Source of the DNA: Cardinalis cardinalis
Lineage: Eukaryota > Chordata > Aves > Passeriformes > Cardinalidae
Assembly (NCBI GenBank): GCA_014549065.1
Contig: JACDOX010000386.1
Span: 186,001 to 250,000 of the forward strand
Direction of reading: 5' to 3'
Length of the DNA: 64,000 nt
Shown here: positions 53,701 through 61,946 of the stretch, piece after piece
How positions within the stretch are numbered: the stretch's first letter is position 1
Layout: each line of letters opens with the position of its first letter
Notes under the pieces: generated by a model
The model's input: the letters and a program-made list of their open reading frames with translations, nothing else
The model's database searches: none
What the model was told of the DNA's origin: nothing
Translations under genes and position numbers: made by a program

Positions 53701-56700
53701 TTAAACAAGCAAGATTGTTCCAATTCCACTTCAGAGTGTAATGGTTACAGCTGGGAAAAGCTAATCCAAGCATTATAAGCATCCCCCAGCTGGAGAAAAA
53801 TACCCTTTATAGCAGGAGACTGCCAGGTTTGTGATTCTGGTGAAAAAGCACAGAATATGAAGACTATAAACATCCACGAGCTCCCTCATGTTGTACTTGC
53901 TGAACCCATCAGACTTCTGCTATGAAAGCTCACGTAACAGCCAAGACATTGAAAACCAAAAACATATTTTCATACCTCTCTTGAGGATTCATCCATCTGG
54001 TCATTTAAATCTTTGATCTTCTGCTCAAGTTCTTCCAAGTTATTCAGTATTACTATGCGTTCCTCCTCCAGCTGACCAAGCTCCTGCCTTCTCTGCTCTT
54101 CACTGGTGCATTCTGATACCTGCAGTTGCACATCACAAGAGGTTCATTAGAAAAAGAAGCAAATGCTGCCTTTTCTGCCCCCTTCCATATGGTTTTCATT
54201 TTAGACAAGTATGGCACTGTTGGTTTTGAACCCATTACATATTTCCTATCTACTATATTGCCATTTCTATATTTAGGAGGTATACAACAGAAACAAACAT
54301 GATACTTTACTTCCAGGCATTGGAAGTAAATACTATACTTAGCAGTAAATACTATNCATTCTAAAGGAATTACTAAAACTTAACCTTTGAGAATACTTTA
54401 CATGCTGTGCTATTTAGGTTATGAAAACCCAATTTTTTCCCTATAAAAATAACACAGACAGATGAAGACACTTTTTAGGTAAATTTCAGCTGTTCATTTA
54501 ATACAGGCCAGGAGGTAGGATAGGATATTTTTGTAACCAGCCATGAAGATGGGTGGCTTCTGTAAAATAAGGACAAAAGTTGGTCCTATCTCCCCCGGTA
54601 GAGGAAGTAGCACCCTTAACGCTCTACTTTTCATTGGTATTTCCTTACTAGATGCCTGTGTCAAGAATTAGGAAGAAAATACCTGGGATCTTTCACTAGA
54701 TCAAACANTACTGAGTTTGAAATGCATTCTTCATGTTCACCTGACCCCAGGGGCTTGCAATCCACTTCCTCTGGGAAGGCTGCTTGTTCATTATCCCCAG
54801 CCAGGATTAGAGTTGGGCTGCCTGCAGGCCTTCACAGTCACCTCTGGGCCACACAGCCTTGCTCAAGAGAGGCTCAGTTCAGCTACTGAATGGCTACTGT
54901 GAGAGTAGGCATTTTATCCTGAACAAATCTGAGCTCAGTATTTAAAGACGAGCTGCACTTCATTAATGCAGTTCCTTGCTGGTGCTTTTCTCAGGGCTTA
55001 ACAGAACTCCCTTTACAATGAATGAATGAACAGTATTCCTTGATTTAGCAATAGTAGTCCTAGCAGCAAAGCCTCTTTTTGTCCTGTCTCCTGTTTGGAT
55101 AATGCTGACATTACATCTTTGATTTCAACTACCTAATAAGGATTTTAAATAGGATCTCTGACTTGCATGAAGAAAGCAACAAACGGTAAAGAAATAAAAG
55201 ACCACAACGACTTGTAAGTGAAATGTGTTACCATCTTTTCAACGTGGAAAGAGCAAGTCAAGCCATAATAGCATGTTCCTGTCCNACACAATTTCACACC
55301 AGAAGATCTGGCAGACAGATTTCCACAGAGATCACCCTTTGGAAATGAAAATGTGTTACTGTCACGCCTCTCTCGTTTTCTACACACACACTACTGACTC
55401 TCAAGTAGCGAGTGTAGCAGGGGTTAAATACAATTCACCTGACNCATATAACCACGCTTAAGATGTGTGTAAATAACAGTAAATAGAAGAGACAAAGTAT
55501 TTTGTAGGTGTGAACTCGTTAAACAGAAACCTGCTTTTATGGCTTTGCTTGGCCTCATTTCACTCCTGACTCCAGCTCTTCAGTCTAGTTTTTTAACACA
55601 CTGCCTGCCACTGGGATTTGCTACACTGCTGCTCTGGCACAGCAGGGATGAGGCCGCTGCTGCACTAGCACGGAAATAGTTAGGAATGCTGTTAGCTCCT
55701 TTATTAAAGGACAACTTCCTTTTGGTAATGAAACAGCAGTGAGAAGCACACAGGAAAGGAGGTGCAGCTTATTAAATATTAAATTATTATTGGGTTGGAG
55801 GGGTAGAAGGCTTGCTGCCACTGCATCATTCCCAAGAGACAACAGCTGATCTGGCAAGAGGCTCAGGTCCAACCCCAGGAAAGAGACAGGAAGTAAATTT
55901 GGCTCAGGCAACTCCTCTTCACCTCCCTTGTGAGTGTGAGAAAACATACTCCCTCTTACAAGAGCCTCAGGTTGGGAAAAACCAGCAGAGTGTCTCTTCC
56001 CTCCTACATCTCAGCAGGATGATAAGCAGGGTTCTGGAAACCTTTATTTAAGTAGCTATAATTGTTCAAGCAAATCTTTCTCCCTTGGAAGGTCTTAAAA
56101 CTCTTCCTGAACAGTATATCACACTAAAAAAACAAACCAACTTCCAGTACCATTAGCTTCCACAAGATATGGAATAATAATTTGCTGGCTATATCTTCTA
56201 TATTTGATGGCTTATAAAGCTGTATGAGTTCTGAGATTAATTCTCATACCTAAGCCAGCCTAATTGTAGCCCTTGCCANGACAGATAACTCCTAGAGGAG
56301 GATTTCAAGTCTGGATTACACAGTCTCCTCCTACAAAGCATTACCTTTGGTGTGATGCTTAAGTAGGATGACTCAGTGGCGTCCTTCAGGATGCTGTGAG
56401 CAGCGAAAGTTGGAGGCTTGGTGCTCTCAGTGAAGTGCTCCTCAGCCCTCAGCCCCCGCAAGGGCAGGTGACCAGCAGTGCCACGGCTGTGGCTGCTCAG
56501 CTCCAAGAAATCAGAGTCACTCGCAGATGATTTCAAGTGGCTTCTGAACCTCATTTCCAGATTCATCTGTGNGTCTTCAAACACGGAATCCTCATCAGAG
56601 AGTTGAAGTTTTTCGAGTTCTTTGTTAATTTTCTGAACATCAGCAACTGTAGTGGCTGCAGCAGGATCGCTGTCAGATTTGGAATATTCCGCACACAGAT

Positions 56701-56728
56701 TGAGGATGGTCTCGAGCCGCTGTTGTTC
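14206..56728 (-). CDS. PHLDB2: PHLDB2 (LL5-beta), C-terminal two thirds, 18 coding exons visible
   Basis: Eighteen exons total 2550 nt: 849 residues plus stop. Human PHLDB2 is about 1250 residues, so the N-terminal ~400 lie beyond the right edge. In visible numbering: 1-128 linker region; about 129-384 long charged coiled coil; 385-622 Ser/Pro-rich disordered region with two optional cassettes; 623-701 a second Glu/Lys/Arg-rich coiled coil; 702-741 conserved link; about 742-843 PH domain. The basic loop MGGKIKTWKKRW fits phosphoinositide binding. LL5-beta binds PtdIns(3,4,5)P3 at the basal cell cortex and recruits CLASPs, ELKS and liprins, anchoring microtubule plus ends near focal adhesions; it also acts at neuromuscular junctions. 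All phases join without frameshift. ABHD10 lies downstream in the same direction. Confidence 0.96.
14347..15042 (-). other. PHLDB2: PHLDB2 last intron
   Basis: 0.7-kb intron between the two terminal PH-domain exons. No repeat or further exon seen. Confidence 0.7.
15043..15128 (-). CDS. PHLDB2: PHLDB2 exon, middle of PH domain
   Basis: 86 nt: two bases completing an Asp codon, then 28 codons KHETKLKGVIYFQAIEEVYY through KNAYK. It corresponds to PH strands 3-5. Borders are ttttag|AT and AAG|GTAAAC. Confidence 0.95.
15129..17693 (-). other. PHLDB2: PHLDB2 intron inside the PH domain coding region
   Basis: 2.6-kb AT-rich intron. No repeat family or exon recognised. Small direct repeats (aatgaatgaatgtaatgaatt near 16790) and a local GCATATGC cluster near 16920-16940 are the only visible patterns. 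Confidence 0.65.
17694..17913 (-). CDS. PHLDB2: PHLDB2 exon, start of PH domain
   Basis: 220 nt, phase 0 to phase 1. It encodes ARPLTRYLPIRKEDFDLRSH, the link conserved in the LL5 family, then CRGFLIKMGGKIKTWKKRWF, the first PH strands with the basic phosphoinositide-binding loop. One N falls in the third base of a Pro codon and is harmless. Borders are ctgcag|GCT and GCAG|GTAAGT. Confidence 0.95.
17914..20233 (-). other. PHLDB2: PHLDB2 intron
   Basis: 2.3-kb intron. Nothing recognised. Two abutting plus-strand frames near 18601-19004 are short and unlike any protein I know. Confidence 0.6.
20234..20380 (-). CDS. PHLDB2: PHLDB2 exon, second coiled coil (EREMEAKKRA...)
   Basis: 49 codons in phase 0, almost entirely Glu, Lys, Arg, Gln and Leu. 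The run EEEKRRREQLEKRLEEE is a strong single-helix or coiled-coil segment. It ends KIREKQRAQ, which joins directly to ARPLTRY. Borders are tttag|GAA and CAG|GTCAGA. Confidence 0.95.
20801..20891 (-). CDS. PHLDB2: PHLDB2 exon, start of second coiled coil
   Basis: 91 nt: one base completing a Ser codon, then 30 codons ASTSNVARIEEMERLLKQAH through LLETR. It forms the N-terminal part of the helix continued in the next exon. Borders are ttgcag|T and AGG|GTAAGT, a strong donor. Confidence 0.95.
20892..22665 (-). other. PHLDB2: PHLDB2 intron
   Basis: 1.8-kb intron with several N positions. A plus-strand 131-residue frame near 21264 has no recognisable domain and sits where chance frames are expected. 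Confidence 0.6.
22666..22873 (-). CDS. PHLDB2: PHLDB2 exon, Ser-rich linker
   Basis: 208 nt with two bases at each end and 68 full codons, from YNHQRICENQRQKSPEFYSR through SACSPDNIS. It is serine-rich (SLDSSDSMETSISACS) and probably disordered and phosphorylated. The first two bases (GG) complete a Gly codon both with the 36-nt exon and without it. Confidence 0.94.
22874..24588 (-). other. PHLDB2: PHLDB2 intron before the 36-nt exon
   Basis: 1.7-kb AT-rich intron, no repeat or exon seen. Confidence 0.6.
24589..24624 (-). CDS. PHLDB2: PHLDB2 candidate 36-nt cassette exon
   Basis: A 36-nt open segment between acceptor ttcacag|GAG and donor AAAG|GTAATT. It inserts 12 residues (AISPSKASRMKG after the shared Gly) in frame. 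Entering phase equals leaving phase, so it can be skipped without changing the frame. I do not remember it from the main human isoform, which goes directly to GYNHQ. The upstream pyrimidine tract is weak, so this would be an alternative exon or a false match. Confidence 0.55.
27549..27554. repeat. Target-site duplication, left copy (ACTTAT)
   Basis: ACTTAT lies directly before the left LTR and is repeated exactly after the right LTR at 31148-31153. A 6-bp duplication is a typical staggered-cut length of retroviral integrases of the alpha/beta group. Confidence 0.85.
27555..27941 (-). repeat. Left LTR (3' LTR of the minus-strand element)
   Basis: About 387 bp, starting TGTGACAGTGATCACAGG on the plus strand and ending GATGTCTGCGAC. 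It differs from the right copy by roughly a dozen substitutions and a 1-bp indel, about 97% identity. The terminal base expected at its inner edge is altered compared with the right copy. One N at 27624. Confidence 0.92.
27942..27961 (-). other. Purine-rich tract next to the 3' LTR
   Basis: On the minus strand the 20 bases before the left LTR are AAATAAAAAAAGGTGACAAG: mostly purines but broken by pyrimidines. It lies where a polypurine tract is expected. It is either decayed or only partly used as such. Confidence 0.4.
28482..29642 (-). pseudogene. Proline-rich gag-like reading frame of the LTR element
   Basis: A 386-codon open frame, interrupted only by N positions, extremely rich in Pro, Ala, Gly and Ser (for example VPPPPAPPAEAE). 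Such composition is seen in the linker part of retroviral Gag proteins, but I see no capsid major-homology region and no CCHC zinc knuckle (Cys-x2-Cys-x4-His-x4-Cys). The high GC content also keeps other frames on both strands open here, so length alone is weak evidence. Role uncertain. Confidence 0.4.
29942..30560 (-). pseudogene. Degenerate gag-like segment upstream of the proline-rich frame
   Basis: Following the leader after the primer site, several shorter minus-strand frames (30468-30196, 30241-29942) overlap in different phases. One contains the hydrophobic stretch ECMESIFQVVLNHGLGYPHV. The arrangement suggests a once-longer gag start region broken by frameshifts or stops. I do not recognise a defined domain. 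Confidence 0.35.
30739..30756 (-). other. Primer-binding site, tRNA-Trp-like
   Basis: On the minus strand, two bases after the LTR end, the sequence reads TGGTGAACCTCGACTGAG. It begins with the obligatory TGG and resembles the tRNA-Trp primer site used by avian alpharetroviruses, with a few changes. The position and 2-nt spacer fit a retroviral layout. Confidence 0.65.
30759..31147 (-). repeat. Right LTR (5' LTR of the minus-strand element)
   Basis: 389 bp with TG...CA ends on both strands. On the minus strand it has paired CCAAT-type boxes in inverted orientation (plus 30983-30990 and 31014-31021), an AT-rich TATA-like run and AATAAA at 30837-30832, the expected order of promoter then poly(A) signal in a retroviral LTR. 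Confidence 0.92.
31148..31153. repeat. Target-site duplication, right copy (ACTTAT)
   Basis: Exact match of the 6 bases before the left LTR. It shows that both outer ends belong to one integration event and have not been reshuffled since. Confidence 0.85.
33675..33774 (-). CDS. PHLDB2: PHLDB2 exon (GHLPLGQSNSCGSVLP)
   Basis: 100 nt, 33 codons plus one base, from GHLPLGQSNS to ESRRMHK. It was too short to stand out as a reading frame but matches the known PHLDB2 linker. Borders are cctgcag|GGA and AAAG|GTAAGA. It lies about 2.5 kb on the 5' side of the retroviral insertion. Confidence 0.93.
34351..34491 (-). CDS. PHLDB2: PHLDB2 exon (HFRSLEERKKQHREG)
   Basis: 47 codons in phase 0, from HFRSLEERKK to GRNIANK. 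I chose the acceptor atgaag|CAT because it keeps phase 0 with both possible upstream exons and matches the human wording HFRSLEERKK. The nearby tttcag, 8 nt downstream, looks better as a site but would break the frame. Donor AAA|GTACGT. Confidence 0.9.
35138..35221 (-). CDS. PHLDB2: PHLDB2 84-nt proline-rich cassette exon
   Basis: 28 codons in phase 0 at both ends, VMATHVDPTPLSDTPPPLPA then KKHCRQQQ. Borders are cctgag|GTC and CAG|GTAACA. Since the exons on either side are also phase 0, it can be included or skipped. The PPPLPAKK run followed by Arg looks like a ligand for SH3, WW or EVH1 domains. I believe a similar segment exists in longer mammalian isoforms, but I cannot check. Confidence 0.78.
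36023..36055 (+). repeat. Poly(A) run, 33 bases
   Basis: Uninterrupted A33 on the plus strand, read as poly(U) in PHLDB2 pre-mRNA, 63 nt after the GTTTGT donor of the 144-nt exon. No retroposon body is evident next to it. Confidence 0.95.
36119..36262 (-). CDS. PHLDB2: PHLDB2 exon (GYISVSEISELYGNST)
   Basis: 48 codons in phase 0, from GYISVSEISE to TSQPQNKE, rich in Ser, Thr and Pro. Acceptor is ccttttag|GGC. The donor GAG|GTTTGT departs from the usual GTAAGT or GTGAGT. A 33-base poly(U) tract in the transcript begins 63 nt downstream of that donor. Confidence 0.92.
36263..39418 (-). other. PHLDB2: PHLDB2 intron
   Basis: 3.2-kb AT-rich intron with a T17 run near 36862. No exon or repeat family recognised. 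Confidence 0.6.
39419..39508 (-). CDS. PHLDB2: PHLDB2 exon (EKENLCNLEKKYSTLSG)
   Basis: 30 codons in phase 0. It ends the long first coiled coil and moves into a linker (GFPASPNSLKE). Borders are ttaacag|GAA and GAG|GTAAAG. Confidence 0.94.
39509..41111 (-). other. PHLDB2: Two PHLDB2 introns
   Basis: Introns 39509-40243 and 40355-41111 on either side of the 111-nt coiled-coil exon. Nothing recognised in either. Confidence 0.6.
40244..40354 (-). CDS. PHLDB2: PHLDB2 exon, coiled coil (EKVSALKKQANHIVQQ)
   Basis: 37 codons in phase 0, ending NNLIMMLQR. The last base of the exon is N, directly before donor GTAAGT; AGN codes Arg or Ser and the family has Arg. Acceptor is atattag|GAA. Confidence 0.93.
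41112..41267 (-). CDS. PHLDB2: PHLDB2 exon, coiled coil (DADILDIESKHFEDLEF)
   Basis: 52 codons in phase 0, ending EYQRSIVSRK. Heptad-like spacing of Leu and Ile with many Glu supports a coiled coil. Acceptor ccttaag|GAT follows a long T-rich tract. Donor AAG|GTAACA. Confidence 0.95.
42836..43330 (-). mobile_element. CR1 LINE 3' fragment, minus orientation
   Basis: Reverse-complement CR1 tail: 'tttgagttggaagggacc', 'ttaaagatcac', 'gccctgccataggcaggga', 'agaccaagttgctcaaag', 'ccacctgttccagagc', 'accaacctccaag'. It continues into further CR1 wording ('ctcagccattccccacaagag', 'gccatctggtcatctttgtg', 'tttgagccc'). About 0.5 kb, 5'-truncated, and lying in the same sense as PHLDB2. Confidence 0.88.
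44733..44796 (+). repeat. Poly(A) run, 64 bases
   Basis: Pure A64 followed by G and a short A-rich tail. It is poly(U) in PHLDB2 pre-mRNA, 66 nt after the donor of the 129-nt exon. Run length in assemblies is unreliable. Confidence 0.95.
44863..44991 (-). CDS. PHLDB2: PHLDB2 exon, coiled coil (EKLKLDAEREKLERLQ)
   Basis: 43 codons in phase 0, ending EQLQQQLKR. Borders are cttcag|GAA and AGG|GTCAGT. A 64-base poly(A) run on the plus strand, poly(U) in the transcript, begins 66 nt past the donor. Confidence 0.95.
44992..52980 (-). other. PHLDB2: Large PHLDB2 intron
   Basis: 8.0-kb intron between two coiled-coil exons whose protein ends join without a gap. It carries the 11-bp tandem repeat at 49423-49510. 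Plus-strand frames near 47701-47919 and 50331-50702 have protein-like wording but no recognised family or splice context. Confidence 0.65.
49423..49510. repeat. Tandem repeat, 11-bp unit x 8
   Basis: Eight near-perfect copies of an 11-bp purine-only unit (AAAGGAAGAAG in one phase). All-purine on the plus strand, hence all-pyrimidine in PHLDB2 RNA. Because 11 is not a multiple of 3, the repeat reads as an 11-residue Lys/Arg/Glu period on the plus strand. Confidence 0.93.
52981..53118 (-). CDS. PHLDB2: PHLDB2 exon, coiled coil (LDMECALLDGEQKSETTE)
   Basis: 46 codons in phase 0, ending LERNVIGEKTK. Borders are cctag|TTG and AAG|GTAGCC. It continues the charged helical region. Confidence 0.95.
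53119..56344 (-). other. PHLDB2: Two PHLDB2 introns
   Basis: Introns 53119-53975 and 54120-56344. No repeat family or further exon recognised in either. Confidence 0.6.
53976..54119 (-). CDS. PHLDB2: PHLDB2 exon, coiled coil (VSECTSEEQRRQELGQ)
   Basis: 48 codons in phase 0, through LNNLEELEQKIKDLNDQMDE, a classic heptad pattern, ending SSRE. Borders are ctgcag|GTA and GAG|GTATGA. Confidence 0.94.
56345..56728 (-). CDS. PHLDB2: PHLDB2 exon, largest visible (EQQRLETILNLCAEYSK)
   Basis: 128 codons in phase 0. The first 52 residues, through VQKINKELEKLQLSDEDSVF, are conserved. The following 50-60 (SSASDSDFLELSSHSRG and so on) are low in similarity to my memory of mammals and probably disordered. 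The conserved SSYLSITPK closes the exon. Borders are aaccag|GAA and AAG|GTAATG. One N lies inside. Upstream exons are outside the window. Confidence 0.93.
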
Positions 56729-59700
56729 CTGGTTCAGAAAAAGATAATAGCACTGAGTGTCACTTGTGAGCTAAAGTAAAGACGAAGTCAAAAAANGTTT
56801 GCCTGTATTTTTTGTTTTGTTTGGGTTAGGGTTTTGTTTATTTGTTGCTTTGGATCTTTTTTTTTTTGTTGTTTTTTTAGAGTGAAGGATTAAAGTCCAT
56901 CTACCACTTAGAGATAATTAACTGTAATAAATAAATTACAGTGCAAGATTAAGAATCAAAATTAATGTGAAAGAAGATTTTAAGAATCTTAAAACTTTCT
57001 ACATTGGAAAGATAAATAAATGTTAGGACATCTTATTTAACTAGCTATTAATTTCTGTGAAATATGCTTTTAAATTTTTTGTTGAGGTTTCTGTGTCTAC
57101 ACCCCNTTTGTATGTACACACATCCAGTGATCTCACTATGTAAATCACTAATTGTTCCATTTCACACTTACGCTATATTCCTATCAAGCTGCAAAATATT
57201 GCACAGATTTTCCATGAACTCATGCATTCCTGACTTNTTAAGATTTTCCATTTTGTTAACTGTGATTCTTCCTTTTGAGAGAATTAGTCCATATTTTGAA
57301 AAAAACTGTTTTAGGAGCATTAACAGAAAAAAAGAGGCATCACATCTAAAATACAGCATCTGTCAAATGCACAGAAGTGGAGAAAATCTTTATTTACCAG
57401 TTTACTCAAATTCTCAATGGATTCATACCAACATTTCAAACTTGAGATTCAGAGTAGCTGTGCCATTTTGACTTGATATGCTTCAGGTTTTGATAAACAT
57501 TTAATTTCTGAAGAATTTATAGATCTTTATGACACCTTTTANCAACTGTTAGCAAGTTTTATTTGTTTTATCTTACTGTATGCATAGCTTCTGGTAACTT
57601 CTATTTCAGATGGATTTTTTATACTTTTCATTTTTAAGAGGTAAAACATTTATGTAATTTCATGTTACTTTTGTTAAAGAAAAAAAAAGAAAAATTGCTT
57701 ACCATAAGCCTATTGAAAATTTTGTTGGAAAAAAGACCACTGTGAGNGTTCCATGCTTGGCATTAGTATCTGCACTAATGATCTAATTTTTGATTTCTAA
57801 GAAATCCTTCTACAGTAGTATTTAAAAAGAAAGCAAAAAAGCCCAATGTACTCAGCCTCCCTCCCCAGGAACCACCACAAACAGACTTGCTTTCCCAGCT
57901 CTACCTGGCACTACATTTGCAAGGAGAATTTGCATAGCAGCTACTTCTGCCAGCCCCAACACTTCCTATGCCAAACAGCAAGTGATAACGAGGATCAAGC
58001 AAAACAGGGCAGGCAATGCACTGCCTCAGCCTTCCCTGCAGCAAGCCACTGCGTTGTATGAAAATGCAACACTGGTTACATGCACCCTGAGTTTTATAGG
58101 GCTACTGAGAGATTACCTAGNTGTATGCACCACACATGCACATCACCTGCAATTCAGACCTCTGAGCTGGAGAACCTGTCTGAACCCACCCCTTTCCAAG
58201 CACTACCTAAACAAGAGAGTGATTTTGCCTTTGGGACACTTATTCCCAGATTCCTACTGCAGCTTTCCTCAGAATCCTCCTGTATCGAGATGAGCCACTG
58301 AAATAACGGAGTGCAGGGCAGCAACGGAAAACTTCTGTTTTCCATGAAATAGGTCCTCTGCTATTCCATGAATAGCAGATTCTCAGACATCCTGCAACCC
58401 CAAATGGTCAATGTAATTACAACTCTCCAAAGCCTTCTTCACTCCAGGCAACTACTGCCAGACCCTATAAGCCTCTTCCTTTACCCTTCCAACACCACTA
58501 TCCTCCCTCTTACTAAGATTTTGGCCAGGCAACCCAATTCCTAAAGCCCTGTTGTGCAAGTGCTGTCTGAGACAGCCAGTAATTATGCAGCTCTCCCTGT
58601 TGTGATGGCATCGGGCCTGTCATAATGATTATAGATGGGAAACATGGACATCAGGATATGAGGGAGGTCCCACCCCTCCTGCAGAACCAGGCTGTATCGG
58701 GTTACCCCATGCCAAGCTTCCATCCCTTGGGCAATAGTAGGAAACAGCAAATTTCAAAGCAGGCCACTGCTCATTCCAGCCTAAGTGCTCAGGTGAGGGG
58801 CTCTGGCAGCAAACCTGCCATTTGCCAGCAGTCAGGAAAAAAGGGATTCTAAGGGATTCTTCCACCCCCTGCTCCCCTGTCAAGTCTCAGTTGCTCAGAA
58901 GAAGCTTAAAAATTGCAGGAAAACCAGTCTTCAAAAAAGTCCTGATGAGCTTTCAGACACATTACAGAAAGACTGATATTTCTCACTTCTATTTTGACGT
59001 GTGCTGAGAGGCTTATGGACAGGAAGCTCTGTGGTTATTTTATACACCCTATTCTCATCATTTCATCTCAGTCAGCTTGTTCNAGTTCCAGCACACCTGC
59101 ATGTAACTGTTTCCAGAATTAATTTGTCAGTGAAGAAGCAAGCTAGGAAAGCACCCTTGCAATGAAGGACACTGAACGAGTAGGACATGGAAAATCCAGT
59201 CAATAATTTTTCAAGAGATACCACACAAGTTNTTTGTGACACTGAACACAGCAGAGGGAAAAAAATAGGTACATCAAGAGCAGGAAATGGACTTAAAATT
59301 GGCTCTGGTGGGAGGGGGGAATGTTGAATCAAGCCTTGTAANCTGGTCAGTGTGTTTCCGTATAAAATGTCTTTTCTAACTGATTTAAACATCTCTGTTT
59401 ATTTTCTTTTAACATTTAAACATTTCCATGTAATTCTCTTCCCCACTACAAAAAGGGGTAACAAGTCTTGTGCAGTTTCTGCCTGAGCAGCTTCACTATT
59501 CCTGGCTTTGAGAAAGCTACATATCACCTATGGTTGGCTACAAATTTAAGTGCTGAAGGACAAGGATGAGACAAGGAGATAATAACTTTCTTCTGCTATT
59601 GGTTATCAATGACATTAAGAGACATCCCTGGTACCCTGTAAAAAAAAATTTCAAAATAGCAGCGATAAAAATCCCACTTTTTTAACAGCAACCATGTGGT

Positions 59701-61890
59701 GATCCTAGATTTGTTCATCTGCTACATATCATATTTATGTATTTTACAAATGTGTAGAAGTGCTTGATATCTGGATATCAAGGCAAGCCTTGGTTAATCA
59801 GCTGTGGCAAACAGGAAGCTTTTTAGGTAAGTGCCACTAGGAACTAGATAACCTCAAATTTCATTAAAAATACATATGCAGTCTANCCCTTGTGACAAAG
59901 ACTAACATGAAGTATGGCTAGTCCATGCAGCAAGGTTCCCTTTGCCTGAAGAAGCTGTTGCACTTTTCAGCTGCCAAAGAAAAATGTTCCTACTGTTGCT
60001 CAGACAGAAAACCACTACTTTCTCAGCAAAAGCTGGGAACAGCAGCTAGTAAAAAAGGATGGTGGGAAGAGAGGCAGAAAGACCAGAGAAGACAGCTGCA
60101 GAAAACCCCCAAACTTTCTTTCTCACATGTACATTCACTACCTCATGAAGGAGAGGCTGGAGAAAGCTTTCTCTTTCTGTGCTACATTTCTGAGGAGCTT
60201 ATTTCAATGATAAACTTGAACTGGGACTGAGAAAGTTTGCAAGTGTTCTTTCCCTTCCCTCCAGTTTGCACCATTTTCTCACCCCAGACTAGTTTGTTTT
60301 CTCATTGCCAGTCCTTGTTTTGCTATAGCTAGTGCTTCAGCTCCAAAGTTACCAGCAGTAGCACAGCTTTCAGAAGCAGCACCTGTATTTCATGTCTCAC
60401 TCTCAGAGGCAGCTGTGACACCAGAGACACCTGCATAGATAAGCAGTGTGGAGAGGCCCAGGTCACAGCAGAGGAGCAGATGTGCCTCATCCTTTCCTTC
60501 CCAGAGCAGGCACAGGAGAAATGGACTGGTAAAAGCAGGAGAGAGCAGTGGCACAGAGCAGAGACAGCCTGCAGGGAAGAGCTGAGCAGATGACTTTCCA
60601 AGAATTAGCTCTTGTACCCAAGGCATGTGTTCTGCTCCTGAGGGAATGCCACTGGCTGCCAAAATAACAGCATTGTTCATCCCTTTTGTTACTATAGTAC
60701 CTATGCAGATGCTCCTTTTCGAACCACACTAAGGGCAGGAACCTGAAGACCAGAGTTACAAAGCAGAACTTACGTTCTGTAAATGAGAACAGGTCTCCTG
60801 TAATTGATTTCTTCCTGGACCTGAGTGTTAATTTACATAATACATATAGCTGCAAAAATTAAGCGTATGTAATCCAGATTTTGGCTTATTAAAGACCCCA
60901 CAGAAATGTTTTACAACACAATTGAAACTGAATGTTCCTGGAAAGTTATGGACTCATCAATATTAGTTATATTCTGCAGGGGGTTTTATCCTATTATACA
61001 GCACTTATTCAATTACAAAACTAAATGATATTAAGTAGCTATTCTGTAAAACTATAGAGACTGTCAAATACTAGTGGTGGGAAAAATTACCTTGAAGCTA
61101 TCCTTTGTCTACTTGGCTCGGGCTCCTTTAAGAGCTAATCACTTACAGTTTTACATACAGCTTGAGTACTTTATACTTAAAGGGTCTAGAAAGACATATT
61201 GCCAATATAGATTTATAAAACATGTATGTGAGGTTTTCCACAAACCATATGAAGATTTACATAAGCTCCATTAACCATGATTTTAAAGCAGTACCATCTT
61301 AAAAACCCCAAACGAGTTTCATTTCATTTTCCCTTTGCATAAGCACATCTTACTAAATTGCAAGGCATCAATGCAAACCAGGCATAGTGATATTCTGTAT
61401 TATTCCCTACTTCTGAATACACTAATGAAATTCAGTGCTCTTCTGACTGTGACAAAGTGGACTATGGAATAAGCCCCTTGAATTTTATTACTGCTCATTC
61501 AAGCACTGATAACTTCAAACCTCTCCCAGTACAAATCCTGGGTCTACTAAAACTTCATTAACAATGTTAATGTATGTTCACAGATCCATACAGACAACTG
61601 GGCAATGGAAGGCATCATGAACCTACTGCACATCTAATTTTTAGGTACCTACCACCATCTAGAGGAAACACACTGTACTGCCTAAAAACCAGTACTGAAA
61701 ACTTTAGTGCTATTTAAACAAGTAGCTATCAAGGAAAACAGATGACCCTTAATATCTACTAAACTATGTTGCCTGCACAGTTCCACTCCCCACCCCCCTA
61801 TCAGCTGAAGAAAAAGAGACCCTTTTAGTTCCAGCAGCTACAACTGGGCTTTCATCTCAGGGGAAAAAAAAGAGTGAGATTTCCTCTTTA

Positions 61891-61946
<56 letters not shown>
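61891..61946. repeat. (AAT)n microsatellite, about 18-19 units
   Basis: Uninterrupted AAT/ATA triplets for 56 bases inside the PHLDB2 5'-side intron. Long pure trinucleotide runs are usually variable between individuals. Confidence 0.95.

Noticed and set aside
57064..57471. 135-codon plus-strand frame in the 5'-side intron
   Set aside because: AT-rich, Phe/Leu/Ile-heavy translation with no family resemblance and two Ns; consistent with a chance frame.
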